Shown here: in pieces, positions 18,561-28,070 of the stretch
Layout: every line of letters begins with the position of its first letter
Position numbering within the stretch: the first letter of the stretch is position 1
Origin: Candidatus Poribacteria bacterium
Lineage (GTDB): Bacteria; Poribacteria; WGA-4E; WGA-3G
Length of the DNA: 64,000 nt
Reading direction: 5' to 3'
Assembly: GCA_958295945.1 (NCBI GenBank)
Contig: OY282386.1
Coordinates: 4,340,001 to 4,404,000 of the forward strand
Program-made: the position numbers and the translations under genes
Notes under the pieces: generated by a model
Seen by the model: only the letters and a program-made list of their open reading frames with translations
Database searches by the model: none
What the model was told of the DNA's origin: nothing

Positions 18561-19562
18561 CTATGTATTATACGCTAATTTTGTCATCGTGTCATGGAAA
18601 ATTGGTGCGATACTATGATGTAAATCAAAATGTTCCCTGGATGGTACAGGGTGCAATGTGTCTTTTGCATAATTCAAAAAAGTTGTATCCAAATGCAAAT
18701 CACAGAACTCACATAATTTCGGCAATACCTCATCAGGATTTGAAGTAAGTTCCTCAAAACGTACCGTATATACACATTCAGAAGTTGACTCTAATAATCT
18801 TATTCCTTCACGCATTGTTACCACCCATTCAACAACCGCTCTGTCCAAATGCCGATCAAAATTGCCAACTTCCGCAGCGACTTCTTGCAAATCAGTATCG
18901 GTATAAACTAATTGTTCGACTAACAACTCCCATTTTCTATTGTTGATACCCCACCAGTCATGTGTTTCATCATTCCTATAGACACCATTCTGTTCCGACC
19001 ATGAGGCAATTGATTGACAAGTATCCCAACCATTTCTAATGAGAAGGAGAAATCGTGCATCTGGAAAAAGAGTCTTGACAAAATCAACTCTAAAAATTAA
19101 TTCTGGATACTTATCTACGAGCCGTCGTGAAAAGGTACTCGACAGGTATGCCCCAAATATTTGTTTCGCTTGATGACATATATCACTGTTTGCGTCTTCA
19201 GATGTGAGTTGATATAGTCCTTCGTCTTGACTATAGCTACCGATCACATCCTCTTTTGGATGTATGAGATGCCATATTGCTTTCGGTTCATTGAGGTAAC
19301 CGACATCTCTATGCATTGAAAGGACTAATCCAAGAATTGTTGTTCCGCTGCGTCCAATTCCTAAGATAAATATTGGTTTTTCTACTGATCTAAATTGTCT
19401 TTTACTATTGGCAATGCTTTTCAAAAGAGACAACACAAGAGGATTGATCCAACGACCTTTTGTCGTTGCTGGTCGTCCTTCAAAAAAAGCATAACTCATC
19501 AAGCGAGTTATTGCTTTCATCGGACGTGTCTTGATGTAATCTGAATTTAACTGGGCTATCAT
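18561..19562 (-). CDS. PAPS-dependent sulfotransferase
   Basis: This 333-residue protein is expected to transfer sulfate from PAPS to a glycan or other acceptor. The 5'-phosphosulfate-binding loop is GIGRSGTT near residue 70. The 3'-phosphate-binding region is LLIRNGWDTCQSIASW. The N-terminal 60 residues are basic and partly hydrophobic, so membrane association is possible. It lies directly before the sulfatase run (39 bp). The 175 bp upstream gap separates it from another sulfotransferase and holds a dispersed hairpin repeat. The acceptor is unknown. Its place in a polysaccharide locus points to a sugar hydroxyl. Confidence 0.88.
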   Translation of the reverse strand: MIAQLNSDYIKTRPMKAITRLMSYAFFEGRPATTKGRWINPLVLSLLKSIANSKRQFRSVEKPIFILGIGRSGTTILGLVLSMHRDVGYLNEPKAIWHLIHPKEDVIGSYSQDEGLYQLTSEDANSDICHQAKQIFGAYLSSTFSRRLVDKYPELIFRVDFVKTLFPDARFLLLIRNGWDTCQSIASWSEQNGVYRNDETHDWWGINNRKWELLVEQLVYTDTDLQEVAAEVGNFDRHLDRAVVEWVVTMREGIRLLESTSECVYTVRFEELTSNPDEVLPKLCEFCDLHLDTTFLNYAKDTLHPVPSREHFDLHHSIAPIFHDTMTKLAYNT

Positions 19563-19620
19563 ATTCTTCCTAAGCCATAAATCATACTATGGTGAAGTAG
19601 GACAATAATTATACACAGCA

Positions 19621-19682
19621 CTGTAGGAGCGATCTCCGAATCGCGAGTTAACTCAGTGATAATCGGGAATCGGAGTTCCCTC
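19621..19682. repeat. Interspersed hairpin repeat, copy 2
   Basis: This has the same ends as the element at 2081-2130: the first 26 bases (CTGTAGGAGCGATCTCCGAA then TCGCGA) are identical, and it closes with TCGGGAATCGGAGTTCCCTC. The middle is 12 bases longer (GTTAACTCAGTGATAA region). It lies between two sulfotransferase genes, an ordinary place for a REP/MITE-like sequence in an operon. Confidence 0.75.
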
Positions 19683-19737
19683 GGACATATCCAAAATGTC
19701 CAATTAATTCAAGAATCTACCATAAATGCAATTCTGA

Positions 19738-20763
19738 CTACAATCGTCTTCGTATCGTTTCTCTGATGTTTTTTATTCTGTCAAGATTGCATAGAAATGC
19801 CAACATCATTTTAATCGGAAATGTAATGATGTCTAACAGCAAACAAAAAATGTTAGGTCTAATCCTAACGGATTTGTAGTTGTGTTTTTTCATCAAATCC
19901 TTGTTCAATTGCTGATTTATATATATTTCTGATGAGTTCAGTTTTCCTCCCGGAAGATTATTTGCCCTCCAGCTTCCTGCTCTATTGGGATTGATACCGG
20001 TTCTTGTCGGTTTATCTGCATCTACGGAAGAACCCACTTGCGGCACTTGGAGCATAGACGGTGTATATTCTATGTCTGCAAACTTACATAGATCTTCAAC
20101 TGTTTTTTCAGGTGAATCAAGTAGTTGTTCAAAATAGACTGTATGAACTCTATCATGCGCAGTAAATTGATCTGATGTTTTAACAGCAGTATGCCATATC
20201 CTACTAATTGTAATTGGATGATAGTTAACCCAGTCACGCAATGATTCTAAAAGTGGTAAGTCTGAACCACCCAAGAATCTACGTTTCCATTTCCGTTTTT
20301 GAGACAACAACACATCTCGCGGGTCACGTATCATGTTTATTATCTTTGCTTGTGGATAAACGTTGAGTATTTCATCAATATAGAACGCATTGCGTGGTGT
20401 CTGATCACAAGGAATTGATTTACCATTCAAGTTTGCCTCATATTGAAGAAATATTGAAAAAAGATCAGTTGGTGAAATTGGATATTCAACGAAATCAGCA
20501 CAAAGTTTTTTCGCGTCTTCCTTGTACTTCTGTGTATCGCCTTGTTTACGATATCCTATTCGTTGAACACAAAGAAGTTTTGAAGCCAATTCAATTGCAT
20601 CTGATTCATTCAAATCTAATGAGTGCGCTGGCGACCATAATTGTCCAAAAAAATGGAGTTCTCCGAAGGTAAACACATCTCTGTGATTTCCCAATATGCG
20701 TCCCATCATTGTTGTTCCACTACGACTATTACCAACAACAAATAGCATTTTTTCAAGATTCAC
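19738..20763 (-). CDS. PAPS-dependent sulfotransferase
   Basis: This is a 341-residue sulfotransferase. The PAPS 5' loop is VVGNSRSGTTMMG at the very N-terminus. The 3'-phosphate site is NMIRDPRDVLLSQKRKW. A C-terminal hydrophobic segment (IFCLLLDIITFPIKMMLAFLC) followed by basic residues suggests a membrane tail. The start codon overlaps the stop of the preceding glycoside hydrolase gene by 4 bp, so the two are translationally coupled. This is good evidence that sulfation and glycan cleavage or synthesis are one process here. The acceptor is unknown. Confidence 0.88.
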   Translation of the reverse strand: MNLEKMLFVVGNSRSGTTMMGRILGNHRDVFTFGELHFFGQLWSPAHSLDLNESDAIELASKLLCVQRIGYRKQGDTQKYKEDAKKLCADFVEYPISPTDLFSIFLQYEANLNGKSIPCDQTPRNAFYIDEILNVYPQAKIINMIRDPRDVLLSQKRKWKRRFLGGSDLPLLESLRDWVNYHPITISRIWHTAVKTSDQFTAHDRVHTVYFEQLLDSPEKTVEDLCKFADIEYTPSMLQVPQVGSSVDADKPTRTGINPNRAGSWRANNLPGGKLNSSEIYINQQLNKDLMKKHNYKSVRIRPNIFCLLLDIITFPIKMMLAFLCNLDRIKNIRETIRRRL

Positions 20764-22385
20764 CGACTTACCTCAATAATTCCAAAACTGTTTTTTGGAA
20801 TTGACAGTTTATTCACATTCCCACGCCATTCCTGGATTTCCACCTCAATTTTACCAGATCCTTCCATTTCAGCATTACCACCATTCGTTGCCGATAGTCT
20901 ATCATTTGAAACATGACGGAATACGACTTCTTTCTTTATCTTTTTTCCATCTATTAGTAGGTATGGCATGAGTTCATTTGCAGTGCGATTACTTACCATA
21001 AGAAAAACTGTGTGACTATTCCCAATTGCTTGAATCTGAACACCAGGTATCTGTTTGTTCTCAAAATCTAACTTACCCGTAAGTTGTGGCAAGTTTTCAG
21101 TTGAAACAGAATATTGAGTATCCGATTCTGCAAATACTTCCCCAATTAACTGAAATGAAGAATAAACAGTCCGACGTATAGTGTCCCCGTAATTTGCTTC
21201 GGGTTCTCCACCATATTTCCAAAAGGTCTTTGTATTTACCGGTGTGATCCGTGAAAACACTGGAAATCCTTTTCCAGGGCCTGCTAAGACATGGAAATTT
21301 GCATGTGTGATTTTTGGATTACTCAGCAATTTTAGAAAAAAGTCTCCAACATACATTGCATGCAGTTGTGTGTTTGCCACACGATTTCCGGGATTGGCTA
21401 TATTCCATTCTGTGATCCACATCTCTTTGTCTGGAAATAACTGTTGATAATAGGACATTGCCTCTTCACACTCATAGTGAATCCAACCGAATAAGTAACG
21501 ACGCATTACATCTATTTCAACATTTTTTACCGCTTTGTATGCATACACATGCACGGAAAAAGCATCAAACCAATTTGTTGACGAAGGTGCTGAATAATTT
21601 GCGAGTTGCTGATCCCATTTGCGTTGTACTCTCTTGATTAAGAATCCTTCCTTATGAAATGCTACAGGTGTTGCACTGACAGATACTTTTATATTGGGAT
21701 TGACTCCTTTCATTGCTAATGCATGTTTTTTTGCTTCATTCATATAAATTTCAGCAGTGCTAAATTTCTTTACATAATGTGGTAAGTAGTACTCATTACC
21801 AAGTTCCCAATAATTGATATTGTACCCTTTCTCCATTGAATAACGAACCCATGCAGCACTCTCTTCTGGATTACCTGTCCACAGATTGACTACAACAATA
21901 GGTGTAATATCCAAATCATTACAGAGCTTCATAAAATCGTCAAAAGAGATGATACCATCACGTCGTTCCTCTAATTTTGTAAAATTCGCTTTATTGCGTC
22001 TATTCAGTTGAGCACTAAGTGTTGAATTCATTTCATCTTGGAGGAACCCTGAAATGTTCCAATGATAAAAATTACCAACTGTGCCACCAGGGAATCTTAA
22101 TGTCTTGGGTCGTAATGCTTTCGTCAACGCAACAAAGTCCTCATCAAGATAACCGTAATCACCACTCATCATGTTTGAATTAAATCCGTAGAGTTCTTTC
22201 CTTAGCGGAGTACTTGATTGAGTATCTATTTTTATCTGTAGTGAATTCATAGGATATTCTGGCATATCACGATCAAGAACCATTGTATAAAGTAAAAGAC
22301 ACAATAGCAAAATAGCAGCGATAATTATAAGTCTTACTAATTTTGAATTCCATATCCTTTGCATTAGGTTTACAAGAACGTTCAT
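20760..22385 (-). CDS. Membrane-anchored clan GH-A glycoside hydrolase, arabinofuranosidase-like
   Basis: This 541-residue protein has one N-terminal membrane anchor (LIIIAAILLLCLLLYTMVL), so the enzyme faces the periplasm or outside. A TIM-barrel hydrolase follows. RFPGGTVGNFYHWN (residues 97-110) is the first strand. The acid/base glutamate is E198 in ELGNEYY, and the nucleophile is E326 in WITEWNI. The pattern resembles GH51 alpha-L-arabinofuranosidases and related GH39/GH79 enzymes. The family number cannot be fixed by eye. The C-terminal part is a beta-sandwich. Overlaps of 4 bp with both neighbours (O-antigen ligase, sulfotransferase) show tight operon structure. It may trim or length-control the glycan during export. 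Confidence 0.75.
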   Translation of the reverse strand: MNVLVNLMQRIWNSKLVRLIIIAAILLLCLLLYTMVLDRDMPEYPMNSLQIKIDTQSSTPLRKELYGFNSNMMSGDYGYLDEDFVALTKALRPKTLRFPGGTVGNFYHWNISGFLQDEMNSTLSAQLNRRNKANFTKLEERRDGIISFDDFMKLCNDLDITPIVVVNLWTGNPEESAAWVRYSMEKGYNINYWELGNEYYLPHYVKKFSTAEIYMNEAKKHALAMKGVNPNIKVSVSATPVAFHKEGFLIKRVQRKWDQQLANYSAPSSTNWFDAFSVHVYAYKAVKNVEIDVMRRYLFGWIHYECEEAMSYYQQLFPDKEMWITEWNIANPGNRVANTQLHAMYVGDFFLKLLSNPKITHANFHVLAGPGKGFPVFSRITPVNTKTFWKYGGEPEANYGDTIRRTVYSSFQLIGEVFAESDTQYSVSTENLPQLTGKLDFENKQIPGVQIQAIGNSHTVFLMVSNRTANELMPYLLIDGKKIKKEVVFRHVSNDRLSATNGGNAEMEGSGKIEVEIQEWRGNVNKLSIPKNSFGIIEVSR

Positions 22386-23731
22386 AACGTAATCCTTAAA
22401 GGTTTATAAGTTTGAATTGCCGCATCACTCACAAACATTAATGCCGCACACATCCAAAAGTAAAAGCCGTAACCTCTAAATTCAAGAGTTCTATTAAAAA
22501 ATAAAAGGAAAACTGTAACAACCACAAGACAAAGCATTACAAATGCCATTTCCTTCGTAAATTTACTAGCCGTATTCTTATATAGACTCAAAGAAGCGGT
22601 AAAAAGCTTGTAAAATATCAACATGAATAATCCTAATCCTAACAATCCATAGAAACACAAGATTGCAACCCAATATACATCCTTAAATCCTTTCTTGCTA
22701 AGTATCTTTAACAGGAATGATCGTTTACTATTGTTGAGTCTTTCAATTGTTGTGTTTTGATCGGCACCGTATCCCAGTAATGGCTTGTTAGCAATTACAG
22801 TCGGAACATTTCCAATAAGCGCACCGAGACGTTGTTTCTGTGCTACCTTAACATAGGATCCTGAAAAGACACCGGTTATGTTACCTGTAAGTCCAACCTT
22901 TGCCTTCCTTGGATTGACATATTCCAAGTCAAAAGGATTTACAATAACCAATATAACACTAAATACCAATAAAACAATTAGTGATAAACGGAGTGTCTTT
23001 TTCCATCCATATTGAAAGAAATACCAGATAACACATGCGAGCATGGCGGAAAAGGTTGCTGCACGAGAATAAGAACGTGCAATAAACAATAGCAGAATAC
23101 CGATACCGAGGAGATTCATATATTCAAGCTGCTTTATACGAGATAAAAATATAGCGAGTACAACAATCATGAAAACGCCATATATTACCGTATCACCCAA
23201 TGTGCCATAAATGCTACCTATCTCTCTTCCAAGTTCAAGCAATCTATATTCTTTTGTAAATCCCGCGACCTCAAGTGTTGATGCCCGCGGTAAGAAGAGA
23301 TCATACAGTGTAGGACCTCCAAGCCATTGAACCACACCAACACCAATCTGAGCAACGCCAATACATAAAATGATCCTTAAGAGTGTATCAATACGATGCT
23401 TTGATATTGGTGAATTTACTACAAGATAGAACAACACGATATAACGCGCAAGCGGACGAATGTTATAAAGACTTCCGATAAGGGGTGATCGGTTGAGGAC
23501 CATTGAAAGAAAAACAACTATATAGAAACCTATTACAGGTAAATCAATAGGAGTCTTGACAAAAGGTATGCCTCGATAAAGTTTGTGCAGAACAAGTCTA
23601 CCAAACGCGGCATAGATTAGGATTTCTCCTAAAAAGCGTAGATATGAATAAACAGAATCACTCACAGGTAGAAACTTCAATACGAACTCTTCAAATGCAA
23701 AGTATCCTGTGAGAAAATAGATGATAGACAT
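22382..23731 (-). CDS. O-antigen ligase / polymerase family membrane protein
   Basis: This is a 449-residue integral membrane protein with about ten to twelve hydrophobic segments and a larger outside loop (about residues 260-330) holding the charged NPRKAKVGL and KQRLGALIGNVPTV regions. This is the topology of the Wzy/WaaL superfamily, which joins or polymerises lipid-linked glycans on the outer face of the inner membrane. Sequence alone does not separate ligase from polymerase. It overlaps the glycoside hydrolase gene by 4 bp and lies 17 bp after a sulfotransferase gene. Together with the flippase upstream it forms the core of a Wzx/Wzy-type pathway. Confidence 0.85.
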   Translation of the reverse strand: MSIIYFLTGYFAFEEFVLKFLPVSDSVYSYLRFLGEILIYAAFGRLVLHKLYRGIPFVKTPIDLPVIGFYIVVFLSMVLNRSPLIGSLYNIRPLARYIVLFYLVVNSPISKHRIDTLLRIILCIGVAQIGVGVVQWLGGPTLYDLFLPRASTLEVAGFTKEYRLLELGREIGSIYGTLGDTVIYGVFMIVVLAIFLSRIKQLEYMNLLGIGILLLFIARSYSRAATFSAMLACVIWYFFQYGWKKTLRLSLIVLLVFSVILVIVNPFDLEYVNPRKAKVGLTGNITGVFSGSYVKVAQKQRLGALIGNVPTVIANKPLLGYGADQNTTIERLNNSKRSFLLKILSKKGFKDVYWVAILCFYGLLGLGLFMLIFYKLFTASLSLYKNTASKFTKEMAFVMLCLVVVTVFLLFFNRTLEFRGYGFYFWMCAALMFVSDAAIQTYKPLRITL

Positions 23732-23748
23732 TTTTTAGATGAGTAAAA

Positions 23749-24645
23749 TCAATTGAGATTTTGCCAATGTGTAAGGTCTTGTTTTATTGAATCTGATAAT
23801 TTCTCATTGTATGGATTAAAATACTTACTTAATTCCACAGATGTATTTGAATTTATCTGAGGAGGCGTAAAAGGTCTTTCATTTATGTCTAAGATTGCTT
23901 TTCTAAATTTATACGCCGCTGAATCTGGAACAAGTTTACGGATCGCACGTCTCAAAGGATTCCGAGAAGCAAGGAACTGTGTAAACAGATACCCAAATTT
24001 ATCAGAACGTGGCATCGCTGCTTGATTGAATCTCTTACCAACTGTCGGTTCAAATTCTGAGTTAACTCCCATTATGGCGTATATTTGTTGACAAATGGAA
24101 TTAGCACCAGTAGTTAAGGCATCTGTCAAATAACAGTGTATCTGTTCTTCTCCAAACATTGAGATGAGATTGTTGATATGTGGATAATATGTGCTGTTAA
24201 ATTTGTATAGACATTGCCGCCATTTAAACCAATCTTCCTTAAGACGGGCTTCCTCAGCAGCGAGTGCTTCTTCAAAAGTCTTGATGTTTTCCCAACCCGT
24301 ACGTCTTGCCCACCAATATGCGGAGTATGCGCGTGCCACAGGTTCTCGCAGAAGGACAACAAGATGTATCTCAGGATTATGTTCATAAATTCGTTGCATT
24401 ATCTCTGGTGAGTGCATGACCATTACATTTTTAGCAATAAGCTTTTTACTCTCTGGACACTGAGAGAAGTATTTAGCAAATGCTGATTCATACCCCCGTT
24501 TATATTCATGGTCTTGAAGAAAAAAAGTCATCTCAGGTTGTGGATGCGTATAAATATCAGGATGTTGTGCTAAATAACGCAGCAACGAAGACGTGCCTGA
24601 CTTTTGTGTTCCCACAATCATGAGTTGGATTAACTTATTAGCCAA
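23749..24645 (-). CDS. PAPS-dependent sulfotransferase, heparan-sulfotransferase-like
   Basis: This protein has about 298 residues. The PAPS loop is MIVGTQKSGTSSLLRYL and the 3'-phosphate site is LREPVARAYSAYWW, the style of glycosaminoglycan sulfotransferases. PEMTFF after the first loop also fits that group. The frame opens at a TTG at 24669. A TTG at 24645 is preferred because AAGGAAA lies about 8 bases before it and the PAPS loop then starts near residue 10. An ATG at 24621 is a third option but would cut into the loop strand. It is followed 17 bp later by the O-antigen ligase gene. The acceptor is unknown. Confidence 0.87.
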   Translation of the reverse strand: MANKLIQLMIVGTQKSGTSSLLRYLAQHPDIYTHPQPEMTFFLQDHEYKRGYESAFAKYFSQCPESKKLIAKNVMVMHSPEIMQRIYEHNPEIHLVVLLREPVARAYSAYWWARRTGWENIKTFEEALAAEEARLKEDWFKWRQCLYKFNSTYYPHINNLISMFGEEQIHCYLTDALTTGANSICQQIYAIMGVNSEFEPTVGKRFNQAAMPRSDKFGYLFTQFLASRNPLRRAIRKLVPDSAAYKFRKAILDINERPFTPPQINSNTSVELSKYFNPYNEKLSDSIKQDLTHWQNLN

Positions 24646-24686
24646 AACGAATTTCCTTGAATAAAACAAGACCTCATATCTTTGCG

Positions 24687-25664
24687 TTAAGATAAGGAAG
24701 AAAATCTCTCCCAGGGCGGCACTTTGCCGATTAATTTTGCAAGGTCACGGACATCGCTTTTGTAGTAATTTATCAATTGGTTTTGTGTATCTTCTGACAT
24801 GTGGACGTTCTCAATAGGACGTGTGTTTAATCGAAGATAAAGGGGTTCAATTGTTCGTCTCATCAATCTCAAAGGATTGTGAATTATCGGTTTGTTATGT
24901 GTCCACTGCCGTAAGCGAAACCGAAAATCTCTATATTTTTTGTGAAATTCAGTATTTTTCATCGTTTCGGTTCGATTCGTGACTTTAAACGCGTAATCTT
25001 CGTAAAAATTAGCATCTATTCCAGCAAAGTTGCATAAACCTGTAAGAACTTTTGAAGGGTGTGCAGCAAAGTCTTCATAGAAGAGGATGTAGAGACGATT
25101 TGACTTGAATCGTTTAAAATATTCCTTCAGATATAAAGCATAACATCCTTGTCTAAGTGCTTGCATGTGCTGTTCATGAATGGGCTTTTCATCTGTGGAC
25201 GCGCTGTCCATTTGAAACTGTTCTTCTGCATCAAAAAGCATTTTTACATACACATCAAAACTGATGTCTTGCGGCAATTTTCCGATTTGTTTCGCGAACC
25301 GGTACCACGAGATTAACCGTGAAATTGGTTCGCGAAAACTAAAGGCTAACTTAGCATGCGGTAAAAATTTCGCAATGCGTTCAAGCGCATGTCGGCAATA
25401 CAGATAATCTGGCGTTGAATCGAGGCGGACTTGATCTCCACAAAGCGGAAATAAAAGATTATATTCCTCTAAATCTCCACTGTATCGATATTTTGAGGGT
25501 AGTGGATAATCACTATGGAGAAAAAATCGTGTTTCTTTATATGTAGCACCACAAATTGTAGGATGGTCTGCAAGATAGGCAAACAAGGACGTAGTAGCTG
25601 CCTTAGTTGTCCCACCTACAATTAGATAACAGTAATCGCTGACTTTTTTAGTAGGAATGCTCAT
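24687..25664 (-). CDS. PAPS-dependent sulfotransferase
   Basis: This protein has about 325 residues. The PAPS loop has a variant form, VGGTTKAATTSLFAYL, with KAATT in place of the usual KSGTT. The 3'-phosphate site is FSFREPISRLISWYRF. The C-terminal region holds the common sulfotransferase segment ILFYEDFAAHPSKVLTGLCNF. The ATG at 25664 is preferred; an upstream ATG at 25685 adds seven residues. With its neighbour at 23749 it forms a pair of diverged sulfotransferases between the flippase and the ligase genes. Different loops suggest different acceptors. Confidence 0.87.
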   Translation of the reverse strand: MSIPTKKVSDYCYLIVGGTTKAATTSLFAYLADHPTICGATYKETRFFLHSDYPLPSKYRYSGDLEEYNLLFPLCGDQVRLDSTPDYLYCRHALERIAKFLPHAKLAFSFREPISRLISWYRFAKQIGKLPQDISFDVYVKMLFDAEEQFQMDSASTDEKPIHEQHMQALRQGCYALYLKEYFKRFKSNRLYILFYEDFAAHPSKVLTGLCNFAGIDANFYEDYAFKVTNRTETMKNTEFHKKYRDFRFRLRQWTHNKPIIHNPLRLMRRTIEPLYLRLNTRPIENVHMSEDTQNQLINYYKSDVRDLAKLIGKVPPWERFSSLS

Positions 25665-25717
25665 AAATTCGCCTGCATTTTGCAATCATTTAGGTTCAAG
25701 TCAACTAAAATCATGCT

Positions 25718-27034
25718 TTAATCTTGTTGTAACAAGACAATTCCAGTTTTGCGAAGTAAGTATGTCAAATTTGCTACAGCGAGAACAGCCGTGCCTGAAG
25801 CGGTTAACGCTACACCAAGAAGTCCCCATGCTTTAACAAATCCATAAGCCAAAGCAAAGTTTAAAACTGCCATCGTTACCATGTTTCTAAAAATGAGACG
25901 ATATGCTTTTTGGGCATAGAGTCCTGCATTCAGTACCGGTATTAAACACGAGAAAACCAAACCTGTGCTGAGCCAGAAGAGTACTTGTGCTATCTGTTGA
26001 ATTGATGTGTGATCAAATCTATTTCCCGTATACAAAAGCGAGACTATTTTTGTATGGCTCAAAAGAAGTAGCAATGTTACTGGAACTGAGATGCAAAATG
26101 CTGTTGCTATGTTTCGCTTAAGTGTACGTCTCAATTTGAGTTGATTATCTTCTACATCTTGGGTTGACATATCGGGCAAACCGGTTGTAGCAATACTAAT
26201 CCCAATGAGCGTCTGTAATGCAGAGAAAATCCTAAAAGCACATTCATAGAGCGTAACTGCTCCACTTCCAAGTTGTGAGACAAGGGATACTTCAACCAGT
26301 AAACGATTCGTAACTTGTCGGACAGTGAAACCGAGTGTAGGTAAAGTAACCGTGTTTTTCAAAGAACGCAGCGTGTCCAAAGAGATTTTTTCAAACTGAA
26401 ACTGATATCCTGTTCGGGACATTCCGATACACAGCCATCCAAAGTATAAGATAACCCCTCCCGTGTATGCGGCTGCAATCCAGTTTTCCAAGTTCTCTGC
26501 GTTCCATAACAATAGAAAAACAACCGCGGCGGCACCAGGGGGTAGTGCGTTTCGGAGTGCCACTGTTTTAAAATGTTGCCGACTGTTCAGCAACGCCCCG
26601 AGTACTGTACTACCGCATCCAAAGATAATCAATGGGGCACATAATCGTAACAGTACCGTCGTCTTCTGTGCATCAATGGTTGATGATAATGCCCTCACAA
26701 TCCAAGGTGCACAAAGTTCAATTAGGATAAATCCACCTAAGCCAACACAGATCAAAAAATTAAGGAGACTATTTGCAAAACGCTGGTATTCTCTATCTGT
26801 CATCTCCTTTTCACATGTAATAAAGAGCGGAACAAGACTAAACTTAGCACCTTCCCGAACCACTGTATCGACTAACAACACTACTTTTAATGCGGTAATA
26901 AGTGCGTCTGATGTTATGCCGATATCAAACCGCTTTGGAATCAAGATGGCACGGACAAGCAGGCTCAAACCCATTCCAACAAAGGTAATTACCATTACCC
27001 AAAAGGTATTGTGCCGTAGGAGTTTTTTCACCAT
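25718..27034 (-). CDS. MurJ/MviN-like lipid-linked oligosaccharide flippase
   Basis: This 438-residue protein consists mostly of membrane segments, with the MOP-superfamily flippase pattern: an N-terminal GMGLSLLVRAILIPKRFDIG segment, TVVREGAKFSLVPLF, and LGFTVRQVTNRLLVEV in the middle. It is shorter than typical MurJ (about 500 residues or more). Given its neighbours it more likely flips the lipid-linked repeat unit of this locus (the Wzx role) than lipid II. It lies 27 bp after the epimerase gene and 53 bp before a sulfotransferase gene. The order fits flipping after unit assembly. Confidence 0.85.
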   Translation of the reverse strand: MVKKLLRHNTFWVMVITFVGMGLSLLVRAILIPKRFDIGITSDALITALKVVLLVDTVVREGAKFSLVPLFITCEKEMTDREYQRFANSLLNFLICVGLGGFILIELCAPWIVRALSSTIDAQKTTVLLRLCAPLIIFGCGSTVLGALLNSRQHFKTVALRNALPPGAAAVVFLLLWNAENLENWIAAAYTGGVILYFGWLCIGMSRTGYQFQFEKISLDTLRSLKNTVTLPTLGFTVRQVTNRLLVEVSLVSQLGSGAVTLYECAFRIFSALQTLIGISIATTGLPDMSTQDVEDNQLKLRRTLKRNIATAFCISVPVTLLLLLSHTKIVSLLYTGNRFDHTSIQQIAQVLFWLSTGLVFSCLIPVLNAGLYAQKAYRLIFRNMVTMAVLNFALAYGFVKAWGLLGVALTASGTAVLAVANLTYLLRKTGIVLLQQD

Positions 27035-27061
27035 GGCGAGCTCAAGTCAGTGCTGGAGAAA

Positions 27062-28057
27062 TTATTTCCAACCTTCAGGTAGGTTTTTGCGAATTTCAAT
27101 GTCCTTAAATAAGGTAGAATCCCGTGGTCCAACAGACTTTGCCCACGTCGCCATTCTACCTAAACCTTCTGTAAGTGAAACCTGTGACGACTCCCCGAAA
27201 ACCTTGTGAAATTTTTCGTGTGTGCAATAAGCATGTTTCACCTCTTCTCTCTCGCGAAGATGTTTAACGGGGACCTCCTTTTGCATGGCTTTCATGACAA
27301 AATCTGCTAATTCATTGACAGAAACATGTTTATCCGAACCAACGTTAAAAACTTCACATGAGGTTTCCGGTATATCTACGCAGCGCGCGATATGCGGTGC
27401 GACATCTGCGATATGTGTAAAGGCACGTGTCTGTTCTCCATCTCCAAAGATGATTAAAGGTTCATCCTGCATAATTTTATTCATGAAGATGCCGATAACA
27501 TTTCGGTACTTATCACTAATATTCTGAAGTTCACCGTATACATTGTGTGGCCGGAAAATGGTGTAATCCAAGTCAAAGAGGCGTTTAGAAACGACCAATT
27601 CTTGTTCCACAGCATATTTAGCAATACCGTAGGAATCCTCAGGCATCGGAGTAAGTGCTTCGTGCATTGGAAGTTGGTTTGCACCATAAACCGCGATGGA
27701 AGAGGTGAACACAAAACGTTTAATATTATAGTTAACAGCAGCGTTTATCAGGTTGACACTACCGATAAGGTTATTTTGATAGTTAAATCGTTTGATGAAG
27801 TGGCTCAATCCTTCTGCTGCATACGCCGCAAGATGATAGATATAGTTAAATTTATACTGCTCACAGAGTTGGTTTATTAGTGGAAAATCAAGTATACTAC
27901 CATCGACGAATGTTGCTTTTGGGTTGACATTTTCGTAAAATCCACCACTCAGGTCATCAAGTACAACCACTTGATGATTGTCATCGCGAAGTAACTCATT
28001 AACGAGGTGGGCACCCATAAAACCAGCTCCACCTGTAACCAATGCGGTTTTTTTCAT
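27062..28057 (-). CDS. NAD-dependent sugar-nucleotide epimerase/dehydratase
   Basis: This is an extended SDR enzyme of 331 residues. The NAD motif is TGGAGFMG at residues 8-15. The catalytic residues are S/T in FTSSIAVYG and YxxxK as YGIAK. FRPHNVYGE is the usual substrate-side motif of UDP-glucose 4-epimerase-like proteins. It acts in the cytoplasm to supply an altered sugar nucleotide to the glycosyltransferases of the locus. The sugar cannot be told from sequence. It is 13 bp after an LRR gene, which means the LRR proteins and the glycan enzymes are probably on the same transcript. Confidence 0.88.
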   Translation of the reverse strand: MKKTALVTGGAGFMGAHLVNELLRDDNHQVVVLDDLSGGFYENVNPKATFVDGSILDFPLINQLCEQYKFNYIYHLAAYAAEGLSHFIKRFNYQNNLIGSVNLINAAVNYNIKRFVFTSSIAVYGANQLPMHEALTPMPEDSYGIAKYAVEQELVVSKRLFDLDYTIFRPHNVYGELQNISDKYRNVIGIFMNKIMQDEPLIIFGDGEQTRAFTHIADVAPHIARCVDIPETSCEVFNVGSDKHVSVNELADFVMKAMQKEVPVKHLREREEVKHAYCTHEKFHKVFGESSQVSLTEGLGRMATWAKSVGPRDSTLFKDIEIRKNLPEGWK

Positions 28058-28070
28058 ATTCCTTGCCTTT

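Noticed and set aside
26463-27209. 248-codon plus-strand frame over the flippase and epimerase genes
   Set aside because: It lies antisense to two clear genes, crosses their junction, and shows no family motif.
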